Positions 34,421 to 46,500 of a DNA stretch of 64,000 nucleotides are shown here, piece after piece (position 1 is the stretch's first letter; every line of letters starts with the position of its first letter). A program made the translations under genes and the position numbers. The stretch is from NCBI GenBank assembly GCA_964058845.1, contig CAXKVR010000016.1, positions 124,001 to 188,000 of the forward strand, given 5' to 3'. The notes under the pieces are model-generated. The model was not told where the DNA came from. It ran no database searches and worked only from the letters and a program-made list of their open reading frames with translations. This DNA comes from Carex sylvatica (Eukaryota > Streptophyta > Magnoliopsida > Poales > Cyperaceae).

Positions 34421-36757
34421 ACACTTTTAAATGTAACTTGTATAGTAATGCATATGCCGGTACAATATACCACTAGCAGAATCAGCGTCAGCAATGCCTT
34501 TATTCAGAGACGGAGGGATATAGAGCAAATGGGGGTCAATTGACCCCCATACCTTTTCAAAAATTGGATTATTAGGTTTTGTTATATATTTTATAGTAAA
34601 ATGCTATGGATACCATAAATTGAACCCCATACTTTTTTTATAAAAATGTTATATGATTGACCCCCATTCTTTTCAAAGAAACTAGACTGTTGTACAATGT
34701 GTACAACTTGAGTTCTTGTAACATTTTACCCTTGTATGATTTTGACCCCCATTACTTAAATATCTTCCTCCACCCCTGCCTCAATTTAACCATAAAAACT
34801 TAAATGGCCTCTAACCTGTTAATTTTGGTAAGCCGTACTTAGCCAGGGTGAATATTTTAGCATACCAGGCCTGTTTGGTAGAGAAACAACCAAGGTTGCA
34901 GGCCAGCATCAGTAAGTTACCAACACAAGCTGGTTGTACTCCTAGTTAACAAGTGACAATTAATATAAGACATCACACATTGTCAGAAGCCTCTGCTGAT
35001 AATTTGAGGAATTGAGCTCCTATGCTTAGCTAAGTATATTAAGTTGTCATGCTTGAAATTCAATCTTAGTCATCTGTCAAGGTCTTAATAGTAAAACCTA
35101 GTGCATACCTGCAAAATGGACTTAGCCATGGCAACACCATCAACTGGTACAACTGAACCGATTAGAAGACCAGTAAGAACAGGCGTTACTACAACCGAAG
35201 AAATAGTAGAAGAGCTTGTTAGTAGTATACTCAAGGCCACATCCCCTTTGCTTAGGTAACCAGCATAACTAGATAACTGTGCACCCGCCACACAACACAT
35301 GAGAATGAACCCGGCATAGAATGTAGATGGCATTCTAAAGGCCTTTGCAATTAAGAGACCTAAAACGGGCTTAAGTGCGTACTGAGCGATATATCCAACT
35401 GACAGGGGTACTGGTCTGTATTGGAACCATGGAGAAGAAAGAATTAGCTGACACGTCTCATTATTGATCCTGAATTTGCAATTATAACTAATGCACAACC
35501 AACACATAATTATTTATAAAATCTACAAAAGTATTGAGTTAATTAGCATTTGTTTATGTAACAATGCCTCAATTGAACCCGTAGCATCAATTAGTTATCA
35601 ATTTGAGCACTGTGCCTCTAAAAGCCTCCTGATTCTAATAAGATTTACCCTCAAAACATCACTCCTGGAAGTAAAATCCAAATAACAAAATAAAAAACTG
35701 AACTGAAGCAGGCCCAAAAGCATGGCCAAAGCCCCTCCTACTGTACTGGACTACTGGTGGGCACAGACTGGTTCCTTCTGATTAAGAACCTAAGAATTGT
35801 CAACTGTGGTGCTGATCCTTAATTCATACATTAGAGAAGGTGACTTGTTTAAATGGATGATGAAAGAGAAAAAAAGCATTTTTAAGAACCTCTTGAAAGC
35901 AAGAGCAAAATCATCAATCGACAGCTTAATCCCAATTGATAGCATTATTCCTCCAAGAGCTGGTGCATAGTATTCGTTTGAAACCCTAAGACAGAACCTC
36001 AAGTCAACAATTTTCCATTTCAGGGAACTCAAATCACATATTAATTATTCTACAATTAAAAGATAATGCATCTACTGTAACAAAATTAGTTTGTATTTTC
36101 TGCTTTCTCTTTCACTATGTAAAATATATCTCCCCGTAATTCAAACAGATAATTTTTTTAGTTACCATCTTAATATTATAAAATTCCGACCTTACCATCG
36201 CTTTTTGGGAAATTCAGAAACTACCATCCACAAAGGTTCCACGCATATTCAATCTGCATGAACGGTAGTTTCTGCATTTCCAAAAAGCGATGGTAAGGTC
36301 AGAATTTTGAAATATAAAGATCAAATTTTCTATTCCCGTGGAACAATTAAAATAGTCGTAATCAGAAATACCAGCAGCTTGCAGTTGTTAGTTGTTACCA
36401 GGAGAAGGTTGTGGGATAGCTGAGAGCCGCCACACCAGTGGCCACAACTACAAGCGGCAGCATGGCCGAGATTTTCTGTGACACATCGTCCCCATTTTCT
36501 CCAGCGACTCCGTCTGACCTCTCATCTCCAGTCCCAGACGTGGCGCCGAAGTAGAGTATGGAAGCATTCCCCTCTCTCCTGTGCCAACCGACCTTACCGA
36601 AACCTGGTATTGAAAAGGGCGTTGAACTGGCCGACACGCGTCCGCGAGGCCCAGTTCGTACGGACACGTGGCGTAACCCGGCAAGACTGCGCGGTTGGCC
36701 ACGGGACATTGGGAAAGAAGCGCACGTGGAGCCGCAGAGGCAAGGAACTGCGGCCAT
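33298..36757 (-). CDS. Plastid sodium/metabolite cotransporter, BASS family
   Basis: This is a member of the bile acid:sodium symporter family; plant members sit in the plastid inner envelope and move pyruvate, keto acids or similar organic anions with sodium. Five minus-strand exons join in frame: 36399-36757, 35890-35985, 35109-35415, 34113-34360 and 33298-33538 (416 aa). The first about 70 residues are rich in Ser, Arg and Ala (MAAVPCLCGSTCASF..) and fit a chloroplast transit peptide. Eight or nine hydrophobic helices follow. The family blocks are NEYYAPALGGIMLSIGIKLS, GYIAQYALKPVLGLLIA, CVAGAQLSSY (with the KGDVALSI that follows), ISLCTGMQSSTLAGLLA and AVPAACSVVIMAI. Which BASS paralogue this is cannot be decided here. 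Intron 1 holds a hairpin element, and intron 3 a hAT MITE. Confidence 0.9.
33587..33675. repeat. 44-bp tandem duplication in BASS intron 4
   Basis: 'tataatattctgtatac' starts at 33587 and again at 33631, followed in both by 'gatac.cgtcaaattatc'. Confidence 0.9.
34505..34778. mobile_element. hAT-type MITE in BASS intron 3
   Basis: The ends are CAGAGACGGAGGGATAT and, on the right (reverse complement), CAGGGGTGGAGGAAGAT. The 8-bp flanks are cctttatt (34497-34504) and cctcaatt (34779-34786). It shares the 'gggggtcaattgaccccc' subterminal palindrome and 'gtaaaatgctatggRta' with the element at 19605-20023. Confidence 0.8.
36170..36320. repeat. Long hairpin in BASS intron 1
   Basis: Arms 36180-36225 and 36264-36308 are nearly perfect reverse complements (core 'gaccttaccatcgctttttg'), with about 38 bases of loop. 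The size and symmetry suit a tiny MITE, and a transcript would form a miRNA-precursor-like stem. Confidence 0.85.
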
Positions 36758-37876
36758 TGGAAGGGAAAGGGAAGGAAATACTTTGATGAGCCGCAGAAGA
36801 TACTTGTAGATAGATATATATATGAGGTATGAAATTGATAGAAGATAAAAATGGAGAGGATGAGAGTGAGGTTTTGTGGTCTGTGTACCAGGACAAAGTC
36901 ACTCACGGTTGGGTTGGGTTGGATGATTGGATCCTTCGAGTTCGAGGGAATCTCTCTCGAGCTCGCCGTGGAATAATTCTAAGCGAGTCTCATTCCGATT
37001 CCATAATCTACACCCTCTCAAGTAACGATAAATTTCTGTTTAGATCACAGCCGTCCGATAGTAATCCGGGCCAATCCGGCTGAGGTGGAAAGTACAGATA
37101 CGTTTTACTATTCGTGCGGATTCTGATTGGACGGTCCACATCCAAATAGTAATATTCTGTTACCGTAGGTGATTTGAATTCGTCAGACTCCCATCTCTCC
37201 AATCATTTTAATGTAGAATTGTCGTAGAATTAACAAATGTTGCCAACGAACCAAGATATTTTGCCTTGCCGATCAGCAAGGGAATTCGTATCCTCTGCGT
37301 TAACTCAAAAGGGAATCTTTTTGAGTTAATAAATTTTGGTCCTCCAATTTGTTTTAAGATTTGTGCAGACTAAATCTGCATTAATATTAAAGAGTTCTTA
37401 TATCATAAACAGGGACTAGATTGACTCTATTTAAAATCAGACGGTTGAAATTCATTAACTCAAAAGATTCTCTTTTTAGTTAATGCAGAGGATATGCGAA
37501 TTGATTCTCTTTTTAGTTAATGCAGAGGATATGCATTCGCAGTAAGATAGCTACGGGTGCGTCTCTTTTGAGATATCTCAACATTTGCGTGACCGACGTG
37601 TCCGGTGCCTATTCGGGGGTAGCGCGGGGCCTAGTATTATTGAGCTTCGAGATTCATGCAAACTGTATTTGAACGGTTTAGATTTTTCAAAAAGTCATGC
37701 AAAATTTGAGATATCTCAGAGGATATGAATTCGATAGCTACTGGCTAGGTACGAGTTAGATCTGGTTTCTCAACGCAGCCTATCTGTAAGACTGTAAGCA
37801 TCACTGCGCTGCTTATACAAATAAAAGGATGTTTGGCCAACGAGACCTGCCTCCATTTGTTTGTGGCACTGGTACA
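36758..37876. other. BASS promoter side and small inverted-repeat elements
   Basis: About 37281-37540 is a MITE-like unit: the left end 'gaattcgtatcctctgcgtt' mirrors the right end 'aatgcagaggatatgcgaat', and the right 37 bp is tandemly repeated (37466 and 37503). About 37566-37723 is a second unit bordered by 'ttgagatatctca' with 'gcgtgac'/'gtcatgc' inside. Its core matches part of the nested unit in the 5-phosphatase intron ('gtgcctattcggg'). No gene was seen. Confidence 0.5.
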
Positions 37877-38647
37877 TAGTGGTTTGCAAACGGACCGGAT
37901 CAGGCGGTTTGGGCAAAATCTGGGCACAGACATTGGTAGACAACGGCACGGGTGTTACGGGCACACGGGTATAATGGGTCGGATATTATGGATTTTTTTT
38001 TAAAATCCTGTCCTGCCCGTTTAATACCCGTGTCCATCACGGATTCGGGGGCAGGGCAGTCCGGGTAGGAGGGCTGGGCAGTACGGTCCGTATCCGATTT
38101 TTTTTTCTTTAAAAACCAATAAATTATAAATCCAAATTCATACCTATTAAAATTCATTTGACATGGTTGTATATTTGAACTCAATAATTTTTGTTATAAT
38201 AAAATATAAATAAAAATTTTCTTAAATCAATTACTTTAAAAATAATTAAGCTCTTATTTTAAACAATAGATTAACAAATAAAAGTTACCATCCTCCTTTA
38301 TTCGAGTTTGGAACCGGCTATGTAAAATAATATAGGTGGAGTTCTAACTCTTTTTTTTAGTAATTCTTCTTTAAAATAAATAATTTAAAAACTAATTAAA
38401 ATGTTTAGAAATTTATAATTTAAAAAATAACCATAAATATTAAAAGAAGTTAGAAATTTATACCGACACTACCTATCTAGAAGTTCGCATTCCTATATCA
38501 TTGTTCGCTCTCTTTCACACCGTCTGAATTTGAATTAGCCTCGGCCCTCGGCCTACGGCCCGGTACCACTTTCTTTAGTGCCGACTTCGGGTGATGATGC
38601 TTGTTGATCTCGATGTTGCATGCGATTTTCAGCATCAATCCAATCTT

Positions 38648-40368
38648 TCAAGCACACAAGTCTCTCAAAACATGTGCACTAAACTTACTGTATTTATCGG
38701 AGAGGATCATGTTCGCCGAACTAAAATAACTTTCGAAAGGGACGGTTGACACGGGCACGGCAAATACGTCGCGGGCCATCATCGTCAGCATTGGATAGAT
38801 CTTTACATGCCTCCTCCACCACACAATGATGTCAATATCTTCATTTTTGTTGAGCATCGACATATAGCTCAATAACTCGTTTATGGATGTGTGCGTTCGC
38901 TCTCCGACTGAAAATCTGCTAACAATCCACCACTACTAGTGCTCCTAGAAGTGAAACTATTAAAAAATAAATAAATAATTAGCAGACAAATAATGTAGAT
39001 ATTATAAGTAGAGTAGAACTAGGGTGTTCTTAAGCTCCAAAACCCATCAAATCGGTTTCAAATGACGAATCCGAACTGTTGAAACCCGCCTACCTTACGA
39101 GTGATGCGTCTACATGTGAAAATTTTAAACATTCGAATTAATTTAGTATAAAGTCAATCGGTCAAAATTAGAAACTTAATAAATTAATTTTAGTGCATTC
39201 ATTTTTTGAACGTTTTTTGACCGCTTGATTTTATACTAAATTAATTCGAATATTTAAAATTTTCACATATAGACGCATCACTCATAAGATAGGTAGATTT
39301 CAACGGTTCGAATTAGTCATTTGAAACCGATTTGATGGGTTTTGGAGTTAAGCTCACCAAACACTTTGGTGAGCTTAAGAACACCCTAGTTCTACTCTTA
39401 TAAGTAATAAAGATTAAAAATATATGTATATTTATATTCATACCTAGGGCCGACATGGAACGAAGACGGGTTCTGGTTGCCACTCATTCTTGAGTTGTAT
39501 ATATTAAACATCTCATTGAACTTCGAATTCACGTATGTCTCCATCCCGGTTTTGTCTAAATGTATATTATCTTTGTACATTTTAACTACTTTGATCGTGT
39601 AATACTTCTTGTATGCCGGGTTAAGGCAGTTTGTGATAATGGCCATGAGGGGTACATCTTTTCAATATTTTAGAAATTTTTGTTTCATGACATCTACGAT
39701 CGGCGTGAGAGATTTATCATGGATTTCAGCTTGTTCCAATTCACTATATACCTTGGAGATGTTATAGAGATGTTTGAGCAACTCAAATGACGTCGGTGAG
39801 TACGAGCATTATAGTTGGACGGTTGATATAAAAATGGTTCTTATGAAATCTTTAACCCTTTCTAGTTGCTCCCATTCTCCGTTGGTGAGTTCCAATGCCA
39901 ATCCCTCAGGGATGGAGCCTCTCAAAGCCTCCCCTATGACAGCTTTGTAAGGAATGCATTGGTTTAACATCCTATAGGTAGAGTTTCAACGGGTATCTAT
40001 ATCTCAAGGTACTCTCAACTTGCTCAATCCATAGTGGACACATAATCTCGCAAAACATTGTTTTCTTTCTTGGTTCGAAACAACGTGGTTGAGAGCATTT
40101 TTAAATTTAATTATCAATAGATTTACGACTTCTGTTTTAAGACCCGTCTTCACGACGAGGTGAAGTATGTGGACAAGCACATTTTTGGTGAAATATTTCA
40201 CCATTCATAATCGGATTTAATGACCGTTTAAAAATCTCAATGGAAGCTAGGTTGTTGCTAGCATTATCGAATGAGATAGAAAAAATCTTGTTATCCATAT
40301 CCCTCTTAAGGTTATACTCTTCTAAGACCTCAATAATGAATTTAAAAATTACATTTGCAGTGTGCGGG
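38648..40368 (-). pseudogene. hAT transposase, C-terminal part (broken)
   Basis: 38648-38872 encodes the hAT dimerisation domain: IDIIVWWRRHVKIYP, MLTMMARDVFAVPVST, FESYFSSANMILSDKYS. Further upstream on the same strand lie segments from the catalytic region: 40137-40385 has IFSISFDNASNN (the Asp-containing second catalytic strand of hAT enzymes), and about 40004-40204 has VHILHLVVKTGLK. The pieces are in different frames with stops between them, and a MITE (39011-39397) interrupts the gene, so it cannot make a working enzyme. The 5' part of the same gene continues at 50814-51865 beyond the retrotransposon. Confidence 0.8.
39011..39397. mobile_element. Mutator-like MITE with perfect 9-bp target duplication
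   Basis: The ends GAGTAGAACTAGGGTGTTC and GAACACCCTAGTTCTACTC are inverted repeats that extend, with one small insertion, for more than 150 bp per arm. Target duplications TTATAAGTA are at 39002-39010 and 39398-39406. It sits within the hAT transposase gene. Confidence 0.92.
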
Positions 40369-40373
40369 GATTC

Positions 40374-41842
40374 TAATATCTCCATATTATATCTAAATTA
40401 TGGCCCTAATTTACAATGAAACCTGTGCTTTAAAGCCTATGAATGTGGACTTTTTACTTGTATTTCGATGAAATGTGGTACTGCTATGCTTTGTTTGGTA
40501 TTTTGCAAGAAAAATGGTGAAAAACTGCATCTGACTACTTTTCATACGGCCCGTATGATATTCTGTACAGGCCGTACAAGATCCGCCCAACCACACAGAA
40601 GGATCCACAACAGAGGCACAAAGTCTCCAAGTCAAAGCCAGGCATACGGTCCGTACAGGATCCCGTACGGGCCGTACAACGCTGATTCGGAAAATCCAGC
40701 TGGAATCTGAATTGAGCACGATTTGAGGAGCCGAAAAGGAAACCCCTGGAGGCGTGATCTGGGGGCATTAAAGGAGATATTCCACAGCAGAAAAAGGGGG
40801 GAATGAATCAATAACAGGGGATCTATCAATCATTCATTCAGAGTTTTTGCTTGGATAAGAGGAAAAAAGGAAGAGAAGGGAAGAACGCTAGTTTTGAACG
40901 GATCTTCGGATTTTCCACTGTTTTGTCATGAACTCTTTTATTTCTTGTTATTTGTGTTATCTTATGAACATGAGTAGCTAATTTACTTTGTTTCTAGGGG
41001 TAAGATGTAGTTTCTAGTTTAGTTTTGTTTGCATGCTACTTGGATCTTGTGTTGAATGCTTGTTTTTACTATGTTGTGTAGTATTTTGATTGCTTTATTT
41101 GTGCTTGCTTGAATTGATTAGTCATCCCGTTAGATGAATGCGCACATCTAAGTGTTAGGAGCCAAGTCTATGACATTCATTCCAACCGAGTAAAGTATAT
41201 GAAGTAGGGTGAAACCAAGGAGTACCCGAAAGGCAAAACTTTCCTTGAGGCGAAAGTCCTTGGATACTTTTAGTAAACTAACAAGTAACTTAGATAAATT
41301 AGGCCAAAATGCGAAAGTTGAGATTTAACGCATCTAAGAGGGAAGTACTTGAGTCCGGTAATCAGGTATTAGGCCAAAATGCGAAAGTTGAGATTAGGTA
41401 TCTAGATCTGGTCGAAAAGAAACCCTAAACACAGTACCAACACAGAAAACAGTGGCTGCAACATCTACTCGAGGTCCCATACGGACCGTACGGGAATCTG
41501 TACGGGCCGTATGCCTTGAGGCTGAACAGAAATGAAATCTGAACCCTGGAAACGCCCTTTTATCAATTGAAAATAACTTTAATTACTTTTTATCGTCTTT
41601 TAAACTTGTCATAAATCAGTAGAATTGTTAGAACTAAAACCAAACCAAACTCTCTCACTTCTAGAATATTAAGTGAATTTAGGATAAGTCCAGTGTTTTT
41701 CTTCCGTCCCTGTGGATCGATACCTGAGCATACTCAACGACAGGATAGTACACTTGCTATCTGAATTGACAGAGTATAACAAAGGTTTAAAAAGTATAGC
41801 TTGCTATACTGAGACTTTTTGGCATATATTCTAGTGCGATCA
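40374..41842 (+). repeat. 5' LTR of the Athila-type element
   Basis: This is the non-coding DNA between the left target duplication and the primer-binding site. It starts TAATATCTCC rather than the usual TG and ends near 'gcgatca'. It holds three of the dyad pairs (from 40544, 40644 and 41479) and an internal short duplication ('aggccaaaatgcgaaagttg' at about 41301 and 41370). It cannot be checked against a 3' partner because none is present. Confidence 0.65.
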
Positions 41843-41848
41843 AGTTTT

Positions 41849-41866
41849 TGGCGCCGTTGCCGGGAA
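41849..41866 (+). other. Primer-binding site
   Basis: TGGCGCCGTTGCCGGGAA matches a tRNA 3' CCA-end complement. Athila-like elements usually use tRNA-Asp, and this string fits it. Confidence 0.8.
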
Positions 41867-42126
41867 CGGCAACTAAAATTCTATACTTTTTCTTATTTTT
41901 GCTTGATTCTAGATTTTGATTTTAATTTTTCGTATTCCATCTTTGCAGGAACATACTGGAAGAATCACTGCCCAATAATCACTACCATCTCAGAAGCAAG
42001 GGGCAAACTTCCAACACATTTGTTCCAGCGCCACCACATCTGTCACCTCTCCGTACGGTCCGTACAAAATTCATACGGACCGTACAAACTGACAACAGAG
42101 ACCAGACAGATTCAGAACAAAGCGAA

Positions 42127-43509
42127 ATGAACAACCACGGTGCTGAACAAGATCCACTCAACGATGGTGCTGGACAAGGTCAACCCAACGAGGATCAATA
42201 CTCTGATGACGAAGGAGCAAACTATGCGCCAAGGACATTGCGAGAGTTCAATGTCCCGAGAGCTGGAGATGTTCGAGGAGCAATCCGATTGCCAAGGATT
42301 GTCGGCAACCAACCCAACTTCAATCTGGGCGTTGTCAACATCGTGCAGCAAAACACATTCCATGGCATGGATCATGAGGATCCGCATGCCCATGTTCAGA
42401 CCTTCCTTGAATGCTGTGCCACCATTAAAATTAATGGCGCAACAGCTGATTATATTAGACTTGCTTTATTTCCTTTCACTCTTAGGGATAAAGCCAAGAA
42501 ATGGTTAGGGTCATTACCAAGGGATTCAATTACCACTTGGAGGGAACCGTCCAAACTGTTTTTGACCAGATTTTTTCCCCATAAAAGAACTGCCGAGGTT
42601 AGGACCCAACTGACCAGTTTCAAACAAAGGTCTGATGAACCACTGAATGAGGCCTGAGAAAGGTTTAGGGAATTGCAATACTCTTGCCCACATCATGGTA
42701 TTCCCGAATGGTTACTTATTCAGTCTTTTTATGCTGGTTTAACTGATACCACTCGTACTTCTGTAGATGCAGTTGCAGGTGGAGCTCTCATGGATCGAGA
42801 CGCTACTGAGGCAATGAACTTAATCGACAATATGGCGACTAACCAACAGTGGTCCGGCCGAGAGGGCAATCGAGCAATTGGAGGAGGCCAACTTGAGGTC
42901 GATCAGATCACTGCTCTCACCGCCAAGTTGGATGCCATGCAGAGGGCTTTTGACAAGATGAGTGTCAAGGCACTTGGTAATCAGCAACCACAGCCTTGTG
43001 TTATGTGTGGAGACGAGGGGCATGAGTATGAGAATTGCCCGCTTGCGCAAAGGGATGAAGGGCCCGAACAAGTTAACTCTCTCAACAGTGAACCTTCCTA
43101 CTTCCCAAAACCTCCTTTCAGCCGAACCTATTCCAAGGATCCGATTGAACAACAGAATTGGAGGTGGAAGCAAAACAATCCCACACAATTCAACAACAAC
43201 CCTTCTGGCAGCAACAATAACAACCGCAACTTCTACAACAATGCTGCATTCAATAACTCGAACAACCGACCACCATATTCTGGACCATCTAAGCCCTATG
43301 TTGCTCCTGCAGTAGAAAACTTCATGCATGAACAAGGGAAGATGAATCAAATGCTTTTCGAACAGATGCAAACGATCAGTGCTCAATTGGCAAGTTTGGC
43401 CCAAAACAAACCTCAAAGTGGGAGCCAAACCGCACCACCACAACCTGGAATGCTACCAGGCCAACCAGAGATTAACCCCAGGGGAGAGGCCAAAGCGGTA
43501 ACATTGTGA
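42127..43509 (+). pseudogene. gag region of the Athila-type element
   Basis: This is the capsid/nucleocapsid part of the polyprotein. A retrotrans_gag-type domain covers the first about 200 codons (HAHVQTFLECCATIKINGA, ALFPFTLRDKAKKWLGSLPR). A CCHC zinc knuckle CVMCGDEGHEYENC lies at 42997-43038, followed by an Asn-rich linker. The frame is broken by TGA at 42655 (a position normally Trp) and TGA at 43507 (followed by SGTQYQGP, where Arg is usual); it then runs on into pol in the same frame. The start at 42127 follows the leader with dyad set d. Confidence 0.85.
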
Positions 43510-46500
43510 AGTGGGACACAGTACCAAGGACCAGCCATACCTGTCGAGCCAGAAGCCGATCATACGGTCCGTACGAATCCCATACGGCCCGTACCGACAC
43601 CCCCTGTGATTTCCGAGCAGTCAAAGCCTGATCCGATCGAGGTTGTTACTGAGAAGACATACCATACGGTCCGTACGAATACCGTACGGCCCGTACAGAA
43701 TGAAATCGACAGACAGAAAAAGAAGGTGACCGAGAAACCTCCGCCCTACCGGCCACCAGTACCATTTCCACAGAGATTAGCTGAAACTCGACTCAATGAA
43801 CAGTTCTCAAACTTTCTTGGAGTTCTCAAGCAATTGCATATTAGCATCCCATTCACCGAGGCTTTGACCCAAATGCCAACCTATGCTAAGTTTCTCAAAG
43901 ATATCCTATCCAATAAACGAAGCTTGGGGGGGCATGAGACGGTGAAATTGATTGAGCAGTGCAGTGCTATCCTGAGAAATGAACTTCCACCGAAATTGGG
44001 AGATTCGGGTAAATTTTCCATTCCATGCACAATTGGCAAAGCAACCATCCGACAAGCTTTATGTGATTTGGGGGCTAGTGTGAGTCTCATGCCGCGAACT
44101 ATCTTCGAACGAATGGGTGTAGGTGAGCTTAGACCTACACAAATGACTTTACAACTTGCGGATTCTTCGGTGAAACTACCGCTTGGCATAGTGGAGGATG
44201 TACCGGTTCGAGTCGGTAAGTTCTATGTGCCCGGTGATTTTGTTGTGATGGAAATGGAGGAAGACAAGGAGGTCCCTATTATTCTAGGACGGTCATTTTT
44301 GAGAACCGCCGGGGCGCTGATTGATGTGAAAAATGGGACTTTAACCTTGAACATAGGAGATGAGAAAGTTCACTTTCAAATCGACCGAGCAATGAAGTAT
44401 CCCGCTCAACCCGAATCGTGTTATATGGCCGATGTGATTGACGAATTAGTTGAGGAGAAGTTAATGGAGCAAATCAACAACTCTCTAAGGTATCATTCTG
44501 ATTTTTTATCTGATTTGCAGGTTGAAACAGGCGATCTTGAAATAATTTGTGCAGCAGACATGACACCTGTCTGTCTGGAAGACTTTCCGTACGGGCCGTA
44601 CACAGATCATACGGACCGTACACCAGATGAATTTCAAACCGAGAAGCTGGAGATTGAGAAGGAACCAAAAGTTCAGTCTAAGGCTGAGGCATACGGTCCG
44701 CACAAAACTCATACGGACCGTACAACAAGCCAGACAGCACAGACCACTCCCGAATTAAAACCTCTCCCAGCTACTCTCAGGTACGAATTCCTTGACTCAG
44801 AAAAGACATATCCTGTCATTGTGAATGCAGGATTGACCCCTGACCAAACCGCCAAGCTCATGGAGAAGTTGAGAACCCACAAAGGTGCGATTGGGTATTC
44901 TATCAAGGACTTGAAGGGGATCGATCCAGCCACTTGCACACACAGGATCTTGCTAGAAGATGACCACAAGCCTTCAGTTGAACACCAAAGACGGCTCAAC
45001 CCAAATTTAAAAGAGGTAGTAAAGAAAGAAATTTTAAAACTTTATGAAGCAGGTATTATCTACCCGATTTCTGACAGCAAATGGGTGAGTCCCGTCCATG
45101 TGGTTCCCAAGAAAGGAGGAGCAACAGTGGTGAAAAATGAGAAAGATGAGATGATTCAAACGCGCATTGCGACCAATTGGAGGATGTGCATAGACTATCG
45201 GAAGCTCAACGCGGCTACACGCAAGGATCACTTTCCCTTGCCATTTGTTGATCAGCTCCTTGAAAGGCTTGCTAACCACTCATATTTTTGTTATCTTGAT
45301 GGTTATTCAGGTTTCTTTCAGATTCTCATTCACTCGCAAGATCAAGAGAAGACCACATTCACATGCCCATACGGTACCTATGCATACCGTAGAATGCCTT
45401 TTGGTCTTTGCAATGCACCTGCGACTTTTCAAAGAGCCATGATGGCTATTTTTTCTGATTTTATTGAAAAAAAAGTTGAAATTTTTATGGATGATTTTTC
45501 TGTATACGGTACTTCTTTCGATTCTTGTTTGGCTAACTTATGTAAGATTTTGCAGAGATGTGAAGAAGTCAATTTAGTCCTCAATTGGAAAAAATGTCAC
45601 TTCATGGTCCAAGAAGAAATTATCTTGGGACATGTTATCACCTCTAGAGGGATCGAGATTGATAAAGCAAAAATTAAGGTAATCGAGAAACTCAAAATCC
45701 CAACAAATGTCAAGGGGGTTCGAAATTTTCTTGGACATGCCGGTTTTTATCACCGTTTCATAAAGGACTTCTCAAAAATTGCGAAACATTTGACCAATCT
45801 ACTTATTAAAGATTCTGATTTTATTTTCACTGATGATTGTGTCAAGTCTTTTTGCAGTTTAAAGGAAGCTCTTATCTCTGCACCTATCTTACAACCGCCA
45901 GATTGGTCACTACGATTTGAGTTGATGTGCGATGCAAGCGACTATGCAGTCGGAGCAGTTCTGGGGCAACGAAAAGATAAAAAGCCGTGTGTTATTTACT
46001 ATGCTAGCAAGGTGCTAGATCCGGCCCAAATGAACTACACCACAACCGAAAAGGAGCTGCTCGCCATTGTATTTGCTCTCGACAAATTCAGATCGTATTT
46101 GGTGGGCTCGAAGATAGTGGTCTACACAGATCATGCCGCACTAAGGTACCTTTTCAGTAAAAAAGATGCAAAACCAAGACTGATTAGATGGATTCTTCTT
46201 TTGCAGGAGTTTGATCTCAAGATAAGAGATACGAAAGGAGTCGAGAACTCTGTGGTGAACCATCTGTCACGTCTTCATTGGGAAGAAGATACCACAATTA
46301 AGCTCCCAATCAATGACTCATTCCCAGATGAACAACTACTTGCAATCAGTTCTGATCTGGACGACATCCATATGGGTCGTACAGAAGTTCATACGGCCTG
46401 TACAATCCAACATACGGACCGTACACAAATTCATACGGACCGTACCAGTACCAACCAGACCAAACAGCAAGCTCCCTGGTATGCTGACATCGCGAATTAC

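Noticed and set aside
42820..43443. 207-residue minus-strand frame in gag
   Set aside because: It is opposite the CCHC-containing gag frame, with no start context or homology seen.
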